Shown: piece by piece, positions 1-12,100 of the stretch | Position numbering within the stretch: position 1 is the stretch's first letter | Layout: every line of letters begins with the position of its first letter | Assembly (NCBI GenBank): GCA_025200525.1 | Contig: CM045770.1 | Location: forward strand, 86,576,084 to 86,640,083 | Length of the DNA stretch: 64,000 bases | Direction: 5' to 3' | DNA from: Camellia lanceoleosa | Taxonomy: Eukaryota > Streptophyta > Magnoliopsida > Ericales > Theaceae | Made by a program: the position numbers and the translations under genes | Notes under the pieces: generated by a model | Seen by the model: only the letters and a program-made list of their open reading frames with translations | Databases searched by the model: none | What the model was told of the DNA's origin: nothing

Positions 1-303
1 TATTCTTCTAATGAAGTTGCAAATGAAACTAACCTAAAAAAATATCCTTCGTGCATAATGATATAATCAGGAGACCACCAAAATGTTTTGAGTTATTATG
101 AGCCATCCATATAGGCAGATTTTGGTTTAGGATATATTGTGTTTAATTAGATGGGTCCTATCAATGAACATTACTGCAATTACATTCAGATATCACTAAA
201 GATACAGACACACAATAAACTACTGAATAAACTACAACGGAGCCTACATCCATGTTACATGGACTCGGGTACGAATGTTGGGTGTAGGTGCGTATCTAGA
301 GAT

Positions 304-556
304 CAGACTCATCAAATTACAAATTTTATAGTACACTAGACAAAAATAGTCATATTTTCATATTTTTAATATATTCTGTCAGATAAAATTGTGTTGTATG
401 TAACATATAGTGTCAAAAAGGTATCTTATTCAGACTCATCAAATTACAAATTTTATAGTACACTAGACAAAAAGAGTCATATTTTCATATTTTTAATATA
501 TTTTGTCAAATAAAATTGTGTTATACATAACATATAGTGTCAAAAAGGTATTTTAG
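304..556. repeat. Direct tandem duplication, 127-bp unit, two copies
   Basis: The block starting CAGACTCATCAAATTACAAA at 304 recurs at 431 with few differences. It lies upstream of the first visible ARF4 exon, probably in an intron. The remaining DNA of 1-886 is AT-rich and I see no exon in it. Confidence 0.85.
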
Positions 557-886
557 TCATTTTATAACAATTATACAACAATATATACAAATATGATAGT
601 GTTAAATACAAATATATAAGACATAGCCCACACCCTTGCCAATTATCAAGTGTTCCGACATAGGTAGTTGATTCATTTTGAAAAGTCCATGTAACATAGT
701 CTACCTCCATTTAATCATGTTGTAGTTAATTGTGTATCTATGGATTTGTTCATATATTCCTGTCTATTGTTTTCTGCTGTAATTATTGTTTAATAAAAGA
801 AATTTGATAAATGGAGTTCTTTAATAATCATGCCTCATGATCTTTCTAATACAAAAATCCCTGCCATCATATCTATGATTCAATAG

Positions 887-3764
887 GTCAGATGGGATGA
901 ATCTATTGTAAGTGATCGTCAAGAGCGAGTTTCTCCGTGGGAGATTGATCCTTCTGTTTCTCTCCCACCATTGAGCATCCAGTCCTCCCCAAGGCTGAAG
1001 AAACTGCGGATGGGTCTGCAGCCAACCCCACCTGATAACCCTATTGCTGGTACCAATTTTCCCATTAAATTACTGAAAGTAAAATTTCGATGTTTGGTTC
1101 GCAAACTCAATTTGTTTTTGAGTTTCTTGTTTTCCTTTTTTTTTTTTTTTTTTTTTGTGTTGTCTTCAGTGATTTTTTTTTTCTTCATGTTTTGGACAAT
1201 TTTTAAATTTTTAGATGTACTTAATTTAGATGCACTTAAAAAGTAAAATATTTGTGAAGAAATATGAAAAAAGTTCACTAGTAAAGACAAAAACACAGCA
1301 CATTTTCCCTTCTTTTTCTTTTTTATTTTTGTCTTTAGCGAACTATTTTTCCCCAGATTTCTTCATAAATTTCTTGCTTTTTAGCTGCATCTAAAAAAAA
1401 GATTAAAATATGAAAAAAGATCACTAAAGACAAAAAAAAGCAAAAACAATTTAAAAAAACTATGCCAACATATTGCATATTTCCAATGCATGGATCTTAA
1501 AAAGGCTGATTTCTCTTGTAGGAGGGGGTAAATTTTTGGACTTTGAGGAGTCTGTAAGATCCTCCAAGGTCTTGCAAGGTCAAGAAAATGCTGGTTTATT
1601 ATCACCTCTCTATGGATGTGATAAGTCAAACCGCCCATTGGATTTTGAGATGCAATCCATTGTACATCAAAGTCTTGCATCAAATGGAATAGAAAAAGCA
1701 AATTTTAGAGAGTTTATGATGAGTCAGCCACCCACCACTTACACAGGCTTCATGGAATCCAGTCGATTTCCGAAGGTCTTGCAAGGTCAAGAAATATGCT
1801 CGTTGAGGTCTCTGACAGGAAAAACTGATCGCAACTTTTTCAACATACATCAAAGACCCAAACCTAATTTCTACCCACTAGCTTCGGAAGGTGTTAGAAG
1901 TATGTACTTTCCTTACAGTGAGATTTACAAAGTTGGACATGATCCTGTAATGCTTTCTCATATGACAAACTTCCCAAGTGACAATGTTCCATTTAACGGA
2001 TCTTCCATTCAAAGTGGGCTTCCAAGGGATGAAGTTAGAAAGCCAAATCTACCAAACGAGCCACTGCAGGGAATGCTAGCTGCTCCTCCCTCTTCAGAGG
2101 TGAATTTTAAGACTCTGAAAGACGATACTTCAAATGGCTCTATGGATGGCTGTAAATTATTTGGTTTTTCTTTGATTGGAGAAACTCCTAATAAGCGGAG
2201 TTGTACGAAGGTTAGCTTTGGTACCACACTGCATTTCAATAAGTTTTTCTTTAACTCTTTCTGACCAATGAAATACATTGCGTAAAGGTCCACAAACAAG
2301 GAAGCTTGGTGGGAAGAGCGATTGATCTTTCGAGACTAAATGGTTATAATGACTTGCTGATTGAGCTAGAGAGACTCTTTACCATGGAAGGCCTTTTACG
2401 AGATCCTGATCAAGGATGGCGAATCTTGTACACTGACAGTGAGAATGACATGATGGTTGTTGGGGATGACCCATGGCAGTAAGTCTCCTCTCATTTAACT
2501 TAATTTTTTTGGTTCTTTTTTGTTTCCCCATTCATTGCATGAATTTGATGGGAAAATTAAAATTAGTCGAACATTTCCATAAAAAAATTGTGTTGAAGCA
2601 AATTGAGCTCCAAGCGCTCAATTAGCTGTTAATATGTATGACTTTAAGTGGTGGGAAAGGAAACTTGGCAATGGCAGACTTCTCAATTATGATGAATTGC
2701 CTTCAACTGCTTGTTCTTTTTCCCTTTTTGCTTACAATTCTTCAAACATTGTAAACTTTTCCATTACTCGATGGTGGAGGGAAAAAATTAGGGAAAATGA
2801 TTGAGGTCCAAAATTACTTAAAAGCATAATTTCATTGGAGTTTCTGAGTGCATGTTTTTTTTTAGGATGCTAAAGAAACAGTCAGGAAAAGCAAGAAATA
2901 GCACAAAGGCCAAGGTGAATTTTTTTTTGGGTTATAGGGGTGGAGGGTTGAGTTGAAGGATAGGGAAACGGGCAAGATAATTTATTTGAAAAATTAGGGT
3001 GATTGTTTTGAAGTCCAAATGATGTGATTAATACAAATATTTGAAATACAAGAGTCATTCAACTTTTTGCAAGTTATAATTTATTTTTGGAGCTGAAAGA
3101 TAATGAGGTTTTCTAGTAAATAAAGGGGGAATGGTAGAACTTTTATAAGTATGTGGCTATTTGCAGAAGGAAAAAGGGTGACATGAAGACACTTGTATTT
3201 GGATCTATTGTGACATGGAGTGGTATTGAGAGAGCCGGCTCATTGTAATCTCGATATTCATAGTGAAACTCATTTGCGTTCTTGGCCCATCAATGTAGGG
3301 TTATAGCCAAATCACATAAATCCTTTGTGTGCTTGTGTGTTTGTGTTGTTTTAGCTTTTCTTAATTTTTTGCTTTTTCCAGAACACAAAGCATGGGAAAA
3401 AGGGGACATGAACAAAGACTATATTCACAAGTGTTTTACTTACCAAACATGAAAATATGCCTATATCTACCAATTATTGCAAAATAACTTGGATAAAAAG
3501 TTTTGTTAAAAAATTGATTGATGTTAAGAAATAAAACTATTTTGACTTGCTTCAGTATGATTTTTTGGAAATGTTCCTAAGATTTGGTAACTTGTGTTTT
3601 GCAGTGAGTTTTGCAACGTCGTATCCAAGATCCATATCTATACCCGGGAAGAAGTGGAGAAAATGACAATTGGAGTAGTGATCAGTGATGACACTCAAAG
3701 TTGTTTGGATGTGTCAAAATCACCATCCGTGGGCCAGCCGGATTCTCCCCCAAACATCAATTAG
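887..3764 (+). CDS. ARF4: Auxin response factor, ARF4-like, 3' part (exons 887-1049, 1522-2210, 2288-2478, 3605-3764)
   Basis: ARF proteins bind auxin response elements in promoters; ARF4 is of the repressor class and acts in the nucleus in leaf polarity and phase change (family knowledge). Seen here: 400 C-terminal codons in four exons with GT/AG borders and matching phases. The first exon carries the ARF motif VRWDE...SPWEIDPSVSLPPLSIQ. The large second exon is the middle region with KVLQGQE twice. The last two exons form a PB1 domain, with the basic VHKQGS...GRAIDLSRL face and the acidic OPCA segment DSENDMMVVGDDPW. ARF3 lacks PB1, so the PB1 plus two tasiRNA sites favours ARF4. The B3 DNA-binding domain lies upstream, outside the window. 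No frameshift or internal stop is seen. The stop follows PDSPPNIN, as expected for an ARF4 tail. Confidence 0.93.
1566..1586 (+). promoter_or_regulatory. tasiR-ARF target site 1 in ARF4 mRNA
   Basis: The 21 bases coding for KVLQGQE (starting AAGGTCTTGCAAGG) are a perfect complement of the canonical TAS3-derived tasiR-ARF as I recall it. In land plants TAS3 siRNAs cut ARF2, ARF3 and ARF4 transcripts, and ARF3 and ARF4 have two such sites. Confidence 0.9.
1773..1793 (+). promoter_or_regulatory. tasiR-ARF target site 2 in ARF4 mRNA
   Basis: This is a second copy of the same 21 bases, 207 bp downstream in the same exon and again encoding KVLQGQE. Two sites of this kind are characteristic of ARF3/ARF4 and support the ARF4 call. 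Confidence 0.9.
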
Positions 3765-4631
3765 GATGCGAGGATCAGAAGAGATTATTTAGTAGGTCCG
3801 ATCTATCAGGTGACATTGTACCTCTCAAGAAGAAGAGACAAGTGCACACCATGTGTTCTATAGGCCAGACCAGGTAATTCCCCGTGTTAAGTATTGTGTT
3901 TGTTGTGTACCACATCAAACTTGGATTATCAATGATGTTTTTAAATATTACTGGTAACTCGTACTATAAATTTAGCATTTGGTCATGTATGTATTTAAAC
4001 ATGCGAGTATTTATGTAAGATTTGATACTTTGAGGTTTTATAATCATGGGAAAAACAGATGTGCTATTTATACTGTGCCCCAAAAATTATATATATGTTG
4101 AAAAGTGCATGGAATTGAATTGTATGGTATAGATTTGGTAGTGTGAGTCACAATGACGATTAATTTGATCCATACATCTCAAATTTTGGGTACTACATTA
4201 TTTTTGTTTATTTATATATTTATTTTTGGTGGAGTGAATTGATATACATGTTGAAATTTCTCCTATAAATGTTTATTCCAATTACTGATATGTAGGGACA
4301 GAATCAAAATTTCATGTTTGAAGATACCAAAACATGAATAAACAATTTGGTGAGAAGCTCGAAATCCTACCATATTGCTACAAGCTTTGGTAGTAAGCTT
4401 TTGTGTCTAGTTCACGTGTAAAGATGCTTACATAGCATTGTTGAAAAGTCACTCTACCCTCTTACCGTTTATTTTTTTTTTTTAAATAATAAGAAATTAA
4501 AAGACGATTAATATTATTTACTTTAAATAAACAATTCATTGTGTTTTATTGAATCATTAGAGACTATTCCTCAATGTTCGAAAAATCATGATTTACATAT
4601 TCCAAGAGATGGAAGATTAAGGAAAATGAGT
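3765..4631. other. 3' flank of ARF4, no gene seen
   Basis: After the ARF4 stop there is about 110 bp of mixed composition, probably 3' untranslated sequence, then AT-rich DNA without a convincing reading frame. I could not place a poly(A) signal with confidence. Confidence 0.6.
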
Positions 4632-4760
4632 GAGCTTCTCTTTTTGGAGGACTTTCACAATCCCAAAAGTAATTCACACCACTCATGATGTGTGGGGCTC
4701 ACATCATGAGTGGTGTGGATCATTTTGGGGGTTGTGGGGGTCTTCAAAAAAGGGAGTCTC
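4632..4760. repeat. Long hairpin (foldback MITE or MIR-like inverted repeat)
   Basis: The two arms of about 60 bp are reverse complements with a 7-base loop. The innermost 18 bp (CACACCACTCATGATGTG) pair perfectly, and the outer arm (GAGCTTCTC... against GAGACTCCC...) pairs with mismatches. It lies between the convergent ARF4 and COL genes. The size fits both a small MITE and a young MIRNA hairpin. No target-site duplication was found. Confidence 0.7.
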
Positions 4761-5153
4761 TATCATTGTTGGAAAGATTAATGGCTCTTTTCCCAACTCA
4801 AAATCAAGTTTGTTTTAGTATGTCGTTTTAACACTCTAGTCAAGTTTCTAAGGTAATTCTCGAAAGACGGTCCAAACACTAAAAAATCATCCATGAAAAC
4901 CTTTAAAAATTTTTCCACCATATGGGAGAAAATAGTCATCACACATCGTTAAAAAGTCGTCGACTTCTTACTTCATATTTTATTTGTCAATAGTGTTCAA
5001 AATAAAACACATGAAATAAAAATAAAAATTTGACATGTAAATCTCATCCGTTTATCTCATATGTTGAAATTTTTTTTATAAATTAATAGAGTATCACGTG
5101 ACACTATCTTCCACTAATGACAAATGACAGTATGGATGTTTTCAACCTTAAAG

Positions 5154-5257
5154 AAATACCACTTTATTCAGCAACAAGTTCCATAGCTTGTCACAAAGAT
5201 TGAGCCTCCCAGACCTCCTGAATTTCCTCATTCATGCACTTTCAACAATCAAATCCG
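5154..5257 (-). other. COL 3' flank segment shared with the second COL copy
   Basis: This stretch, including TCATTCATGCACTTT, matches 53241-53334 downstream of the second COL gene. It is probably 3' untranslated sequence or flank of the ancestral COL gene. In this copy it is separated from the stop codon by later insertions, including the MITE at 5661-5976. Confidence 0.65.
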
Positions 5258-5660
5258 CATTTAATTCATGTAGTTTACCTGATATGATTGTATCCATTTT
5301 TTTACTTCATTTTTTACATTGAGTCAATTTAATTTAATTAATAACACTCCGCTTATGGAGAAATTAGACTAAAATCACTCTCTTCAAAGTTCTTAAAGGA
5401 TTGGAGTCATCGTTCTCTTTTGAATTTGCTTGCCCACAACGTGAAAAATTAAGAGACAAAATTAATACACAATTGAAATTATATCGACCAAATTAATAGG
5501 AAATTCTATTCGCACATTATAAAAATTCTTAGTTCACATCATTTTGTAACTCGAACATTAGTTTCGGAACAAAAATGAATTGTTCGGATATAAGCTATGT
5601 TTGGTAGTTAATATTTGAACAACTGATTTTTATTTAAAAATTAATATTCAAACATTTTTA

Positions 5661-5976
5661 AGGTGTGTTTGGTTTGTGTTTTGAAATAAATTTTCAAAAA
5701 AAAATTGAAAAGAGAGTTTAGAATTTTTTTTTAATTTGTTTGGTTATATATTTTAAAAATAATTTTGAAGTTTGGGAGTTTAGGATGATTTGATATTTTG
5801 TTGTAATTGATTAGATGTGTAAGAGAAAAAGTGATTGAAAATGAGAAAAAGTGATTGATTGATGTATAATAAAGAGAAAAGTAATTTTAAATTTTTTTTA
5901 AGAAATTTTGTAACCAGACTTGTTTTTGAAAATTTTCTTTCAAAAACATATTTTAAAACACAAACTAAACACACTC
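5661..5976. mobile_element. Tourist-like (PIF/Harbinger) MITE
   Basis: The 316-bp element has ends AGGTGTGTTTGGTTTGTG and, inverted, GAGTGTGTTTAGTTTGTG, flanked on both sides by TTA. A three-base TTA/TAA duplication and a GTTTGGT-type terminus are typical of PIF/Harbinger MITEs. It lies just downstream of the COL stop codon. Confidence 0.75.
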
Positions 5977-6144
5977 TTAATTTTTGTTCAAAAATTGATA
6001 TTTGTGAAATACAGACAAAATAAAATGTGCAAATAAGAACTCCTCAAATTAACAAAAGTAACAAATTACAAAAATTACCGTTGTTATTTACCCCTAATAT
6101 TATTAAGATATATTTGAAATAGAACCCAAAAAAATAGGGTTCAA

Positions 6145-9100
6145 TCAATAATTCTGATTCAGTGGGTCATAATCATATGGATCGCCAGCCTTCACGAAAC
6201 GTCCCTTGACTCGCTTCCTCACATCAGCTCTCGCCTTGCGCGATGCGTACCTTATTTTGTTGTCAAATCTGTTTGTCAAAAAATTAAATAAGAATTCGTT
6301 TAGCAAGTAATGATTTTAATTAAAAAGTTAAAAAATTATTTTAAAAAATTAAAAAATCAATAATTTATACCAAAAATCAAATATTTCGTTTTTTTTTTTT
6401 TTTTGTACATTTTTTAGTAAAAAATTTAAAAAATCATCCCAAACATAATATATTTTTTATATCATATTTTAACTAAAAAGTTACTAAAAAAAAATATGTT
6501 CCTAAACGAGACCTAAATGTTTAATTTTTTTTAGTAATATTAGAAATCAACATATTTGGAGAAAGATTTAGAAAGGAAAAAATAAAAGGTATGTGAAATA
6601 TTGATATATTTTATTCATATTTTACTAGGGGTGTACATGGTTCGAATTGGTTCGGTTTTGAGAAAATTCAAAAACCAAACTGATCCTAATGGTTCTGTGA
6701 TTTTGAGAATCAGACCAAACCATTATACTTGTAAAATCGGACCAGAACCAAACCGAAATAACGGTTCGATTGCGGTTTGGTTCACAGTTTCAAAAAATTC
6801 TATTTACAAGAATAAATTGTTAATATTAACAAAATAGTTACTCAAATTGATTATATTTAACTCATAATAAAAACTAATAATATTAAGGTATTACTTAACA
6901 TTACATATTTATATCATCCTAATATCATTAAAATTACAAAAAATCAATTAATAAAAATAAAACTTGATATGATAATATTAAATATTATATATATATATAT
7001 ATATATCTTATTCATGGCTCAAGAACTGCTGTTGTTTATTAATATATATATATATCTATATATCTTTTAAATTTTGATTCGGTTCGGTTCGGTTTGAACC
7101 GTGATTTTTTTTATAAAATCCATTAACTGAACTATTTTTATGGTTCTCAATATTTCTTGAACCAACACCGAAATGGTTTTCAATAGAACCGAACCAAACC
7201 GTATGATTCAGTCTTGTTCGGTCCGGATTACCGGTTTAAACGAATTTTTGAACAGCCCTATATTGTACTTACTTTTCTGTTTCCCTTTCCAAATCTCTTT
7301 TCAAATCTATCAACACAGCGGTAATGATGCGGTATAAGAATTGGGCGCATCATTATTAAATGTGTAACAAATTAAAAATTAACACATATCCTACCGCATC
7401 ATTGTGGATATTTTTTTTAACATTTTAAAAAAAAAAAAATTTAATGCACAAGTACAAAAAGTGTAATTTAACACCTTGTTCGGTTTCAAATTTTCAAAAA
7501 CAGTTTTTTGAGTTTTTAATTCGTATTTTTATATTTTTAATAATTTTTAAAATATTGTAATCAATTTTTTTCTCCAAATTTTTAGATCTAATTAATTTTA
7601 ATTTACTTACAAAAATATTTAAAAAATTCAAAAAAATACGAAAATGGTAAATTTTTTTTAAATTTTTTTTCACAAATATTATAATTTTTTAAATATGTTT
7701 AAATTAGATATATCTAAAAATAAAAAAAAATACATAAATTTTTTTAAAAATTTACTAAAAATAAAAAATAAAAAATTTAACTTTTTAATTAAAAAATAGA
7801 TTCAATTTTCTAAACCCAAATATATCCAACATAAAATAAATGAAAGGGTTCGGTTGGGCTTTTCTCCAGTCTGATCACGAACTAGAGGGTACTGTTGGGC
7901 CCATCACGGGTTCCGTTTCGATAATCCAAACTGTTCAATATGTAAAACTCGTCGAATACTATATGCCTGTAAAAAATCACGAATTGTTAACTGTGATGGG
8001 CCTCCACGGCCCAACACTACCCTCCAGTCTAATCACAGATGAGAGGGAAGTCAGCCCTTGAAAGAAAAAATGATAAATTATAAATACATTTTTTAAAGTT
8101 TGATTAAAATATAAATCGTCCCCTGTAGTTTTAGAAATTACATTCTACCCTCTGAGGTTTCTAATTTCATAATAAATCGTCAATTTTATTAATAAATTAT
8201 TAAGTCAATTAACAGTTTTTAATAATGTTATAAATATGTTTCAATTAATAATTTAGATAATTTTATTATTATATAAGAGAATAATTATGATTTTTTTTAG
8301 TTAATTTTATTAAATAAAAAATTTTAATGAGAAAATATTTATAATTTTTCAAAACAATTGTACTTCAAGCAAACCTAGCGTGTTTTTGTAATTTACACGA
8401 AAGAAAATCATGTTTGGGAACTTACTTGCGAGTCTTCTTCTTTTCCTTGTAACGCAAGACAGCATTTTCTCTGTTAGCTGACAACAATAATGGACTATGG
8501 AATGGAGGTTCCCCAAATGGAGAATGCATTGCAGAGATGTTACAATCTTCATTATAATCTCCTCCACCACCACTCCCACTCCCACTCCCACTCTCACCAC
8601 CACCACTCAGGCCACCAAACGAAAGCGTCCCGCAAAGGCTTCGATCAACATCATAGTTTGTCGTAGAATCAGCAGATACTTGATCTCTGTATCCTTGTTC
8701 CGTTGCTTGAATTTGTGTAGCCGATTGAACCTGGAAAGATTAAAAACGCCCGAAACACTTTCTGGGTTAGTTCCTATTTACAAAGCATCTTGAAAAGAAA
8801 ACCAGTGTTTACAGAGGAGGATTGTGATGTTAAGATTGACCGCCATGGATGGTTCTAGTTACCCAGATTGGTCTAATATGTTGAGGTTTACTTTAAAGAC
8901 AAAGATACATTGTTTTCAGAGAGAGCAGGTTTGCGCAGACCAGCTGTTCGACAAAAATCCCGAACCAAATACCCAAAAACAGACAGCGAAAAATGGGTAA
9001 AAGCTGTGTGTGTGAAATCCAAGCATGAAATCAAGTAAGGAGTGAGTCAGCATGGTGGGTAAAAGTTAGTTGAAGAACAAATCTGTTGCATAAAAAAGTT

Positions 9101-12100
9101 TTCATTGAAGGTGTTCCATGATCAACAACACTCCAATGGGGAAGGGCTCTGAATTTGGTTGTGTTTTTGGAATCTGTTTTTCGAAAAATAATTTAAAAAC
9201 TAGTTTGAAAAAAAAAATCATTATTTTCATATGATTTCCTCCTTTTTGGGTGGAAATGATTTTTAAAAATTCAAAAATCTATTTTTTTGGTATTTATCTT
9301 TATCAAATTAGTTTTTCTAGTTTTCAAAAAAATTAAGTTTTGAAAACTCAACCAAACAGAGCCACTGCCAATGATTTTGTGGGGGCTCTGGTGATGGATG
9401 AACAAGATGCATAAAGTTGGGGGAAATTGAAATTTCTAAGTATTTGGCAATCAAGGCTTTTAAGTTTTTTGGGTTTTGATGATGAATGCTCTGTTGACAA
9501 AGAGGACTTCTGTAGTTGTGAAGGGGATTGTTCTTGTGGGAACTTTGGCAGACAGTACAGTGCATGGGGTGTGCTGAATAAGGTTTTAATTGATTCTGAT
9601 GCTTGGCGAGTTTGGAAATGGAAACTCCGGAGAGATTTAAGGAAACGGGAGTAGAAAGGGTACAGACGGCGATTGCAGTTTAAGGGAGGTCTCACTTGAT
9701 GCACCAATGGCAAATAAAGGTTGGAACCAAAGTCCAAGAGGGTGACACTGTACAGGCGTGCATGGAATTGATGCTCCTCTCCCCTAACCTGGAGAATATT
9801 GCTGAAGACAGTTGTGTGGGTCAAACTCAGCTCTATATGCCGGGTGAGTCCAAAATAGCTCAAAAGTCAATTACTTCATGGAATGATTCATTTAAGGAGT
9901 CAAACTATGAGAATATTTATTGCCATAAAAAATTCAAAAAATTAAATGTAGATTTTGGAAATAATGAGCTTTTAAAGTCCTAACTGAAATCTCAAAATCC
10001 AGATATGTAAAATGGGATTATGCTGCTTTATCCTCTTTTCACCAAGTTAAACAATGGGCTGAGAAATTGTGGAAATATGGTCTTGAAGAAGTCATCACTC
10101 TTGACAACGCCTTCTTTATTTTTAAAATTAAATGTGAAGAAGCTTTAATGAAGATTTTGGAAGTTGGGCCATTTAACTAATTTTGTAGTGAATAGATGGC
10201 ACCCATGTATGCCATTGCCTAGGACTGAGTTCTCTACTGTGCCAGTTTGGATTTTGGATAGAAGATGGTTTGAGCTATGTGGCTAGTGTGCTTGGTACAC
10301 CTTTGTGCCTTGATGAGTATAATCAATCCCATAGTAGACTTACTTTCGCCAAAGTGTGTGTTAAAATCCATGAAAAATAAGGAGATTCCTAATTCTTTCA
10401 TGCTTAATTTAGGTTGTGGGAGTCCTTGTGGAGTTAGAGTTGAAGTGCCATGGAAGCCCCAAAAAAGTGATGAGAGCAAGGCTTTTGCTCATTCAAATAA
10501 CTCTTCTTGTCCTTGTGAACCGAAGCCCATGGCTTCTACCAAACAAGAATTGAGAGTTAAAGAGGATAAAACAGACACAAAACCTAGTGAATGGGAAGAT
10601 GTTACAAAGAGAACCTGAAAGCTGGTTGTTCACAATGTGTTCCCAATGAGGTAGAGATTCCAGAGGAGGAGATGATAGTAAAGGAGAGGGAGAGGGGAAC
10701 ACATGAGGAAAATGCTATGGATGAAATAATTACTACAAGTAAATAGGAACCTAGGATTCTTGGTTCACCTTAAAACAAACCACACCGATCTGTGAATACC
10801 CCTAAATGTATTGCCATTTCCATCTTGGGCCATGAAAATCATTCATGACCAAGTTCAATATCAACACTCTTTTCTATCCCAGATATATAACCCACCCCCA
10901 AATAAAAAAATAACATGGATAGCACAAACACACAAACTGGCATGGCTTGCTTTCTGCCCAAGGGTCCTTGTACCACACTAGGAGGTTAGAGATTTTATTC
11001 TCCTCACCCATGTGTGGGTCTTTCTTCCCTTATAGTTGTTTGTTGGTCTTTCTTACGTGATTTGTATGATAGGTTTGTGATAGATTCGTAGTGTTGTATT
11101 GTTGGAACTTTTTATATAGTTGAATGTTCATTCTAATAAATTCTCGTGATATTTATAAATTATCTTCTACCAAGTGACAAAAAATGAAAAAGCAGAAAAT
11201 AGTCATGGACATTTTTCACCAAACATTGAAATTTTGAGATGTTCACAGGCATTTAGTTAAAATTCTGTGACAATGCAGATCAGATTATTAATGTAACAGA
11301 AATTTTGTAAATTCCATTCGGAGTATAGTAAAGACTCCACACTCTTTTACAAAAAAAGAAAAAAGAAAAAGGACTCCACACTTTGACACCAACTCAAGAA
11401 ACAAACTAAACAGTAAGTAAAAATGAAACTAAATAAGTTAACCAAAAAAGAAGAAAAACATGAGATGGACTACAATAAAAGAATGAATTAGAGGGAGAAC
11501 CTCAGAAGCAAATGCACAGTGTGTCTTGATATCAGCATCATGTGCATCCCCACTTTCAAACAAGTTACCAGTTCCAAAGAGTTGTTCAAAGTTCTCCAAA
11601 CTCAAGTCAATATCATCCATGTTGAAGTCTTTGAAAAAATCATCATTCAAAATCCCAGTGCCTTTTCTTCCAGAGAAGCATAGCTGCATATTAAGGGATA
11701 GAAATCATATAAAATAAGATTACAGTCAAAGCCTGAAAATTTTCAAGCATATCTGAACAAATAAAATAAATGCTCAAATATCCATGCCATCCACAAACAT
11801 GCATCGTGATTTAAAGTAAGCATCAAGTTCCATGCATTTTATTTAGGAGTGGGAATTATGTCGTGCTTGTACTGTGTTATTTATCAAGTTCGATGCATCC
11901 CTTTCATTTCTGTTTCAAACTTAACCAAAACAACATACTGAAACTAAATTTTAATTTTTATCTAATGCAATAGCACAAAATGATGTGAGGGCAAGTAAGT
12001 AATTCATCGTTCCGAAAAAGACCTTCAAACAGAAGAGACAACAGACTTCCTCAACTTGAATCAGTGAAAAAAATTGGGCACCTGAAGAATTGTAAAAATA

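Noticed and set aside
971..1246. Open frames on both strands over ARF4 exon 887-1049 and its intron
   Set aside because: They run through a poly-T tract in the intron and overlap the real exon in another frame, with no independent support.
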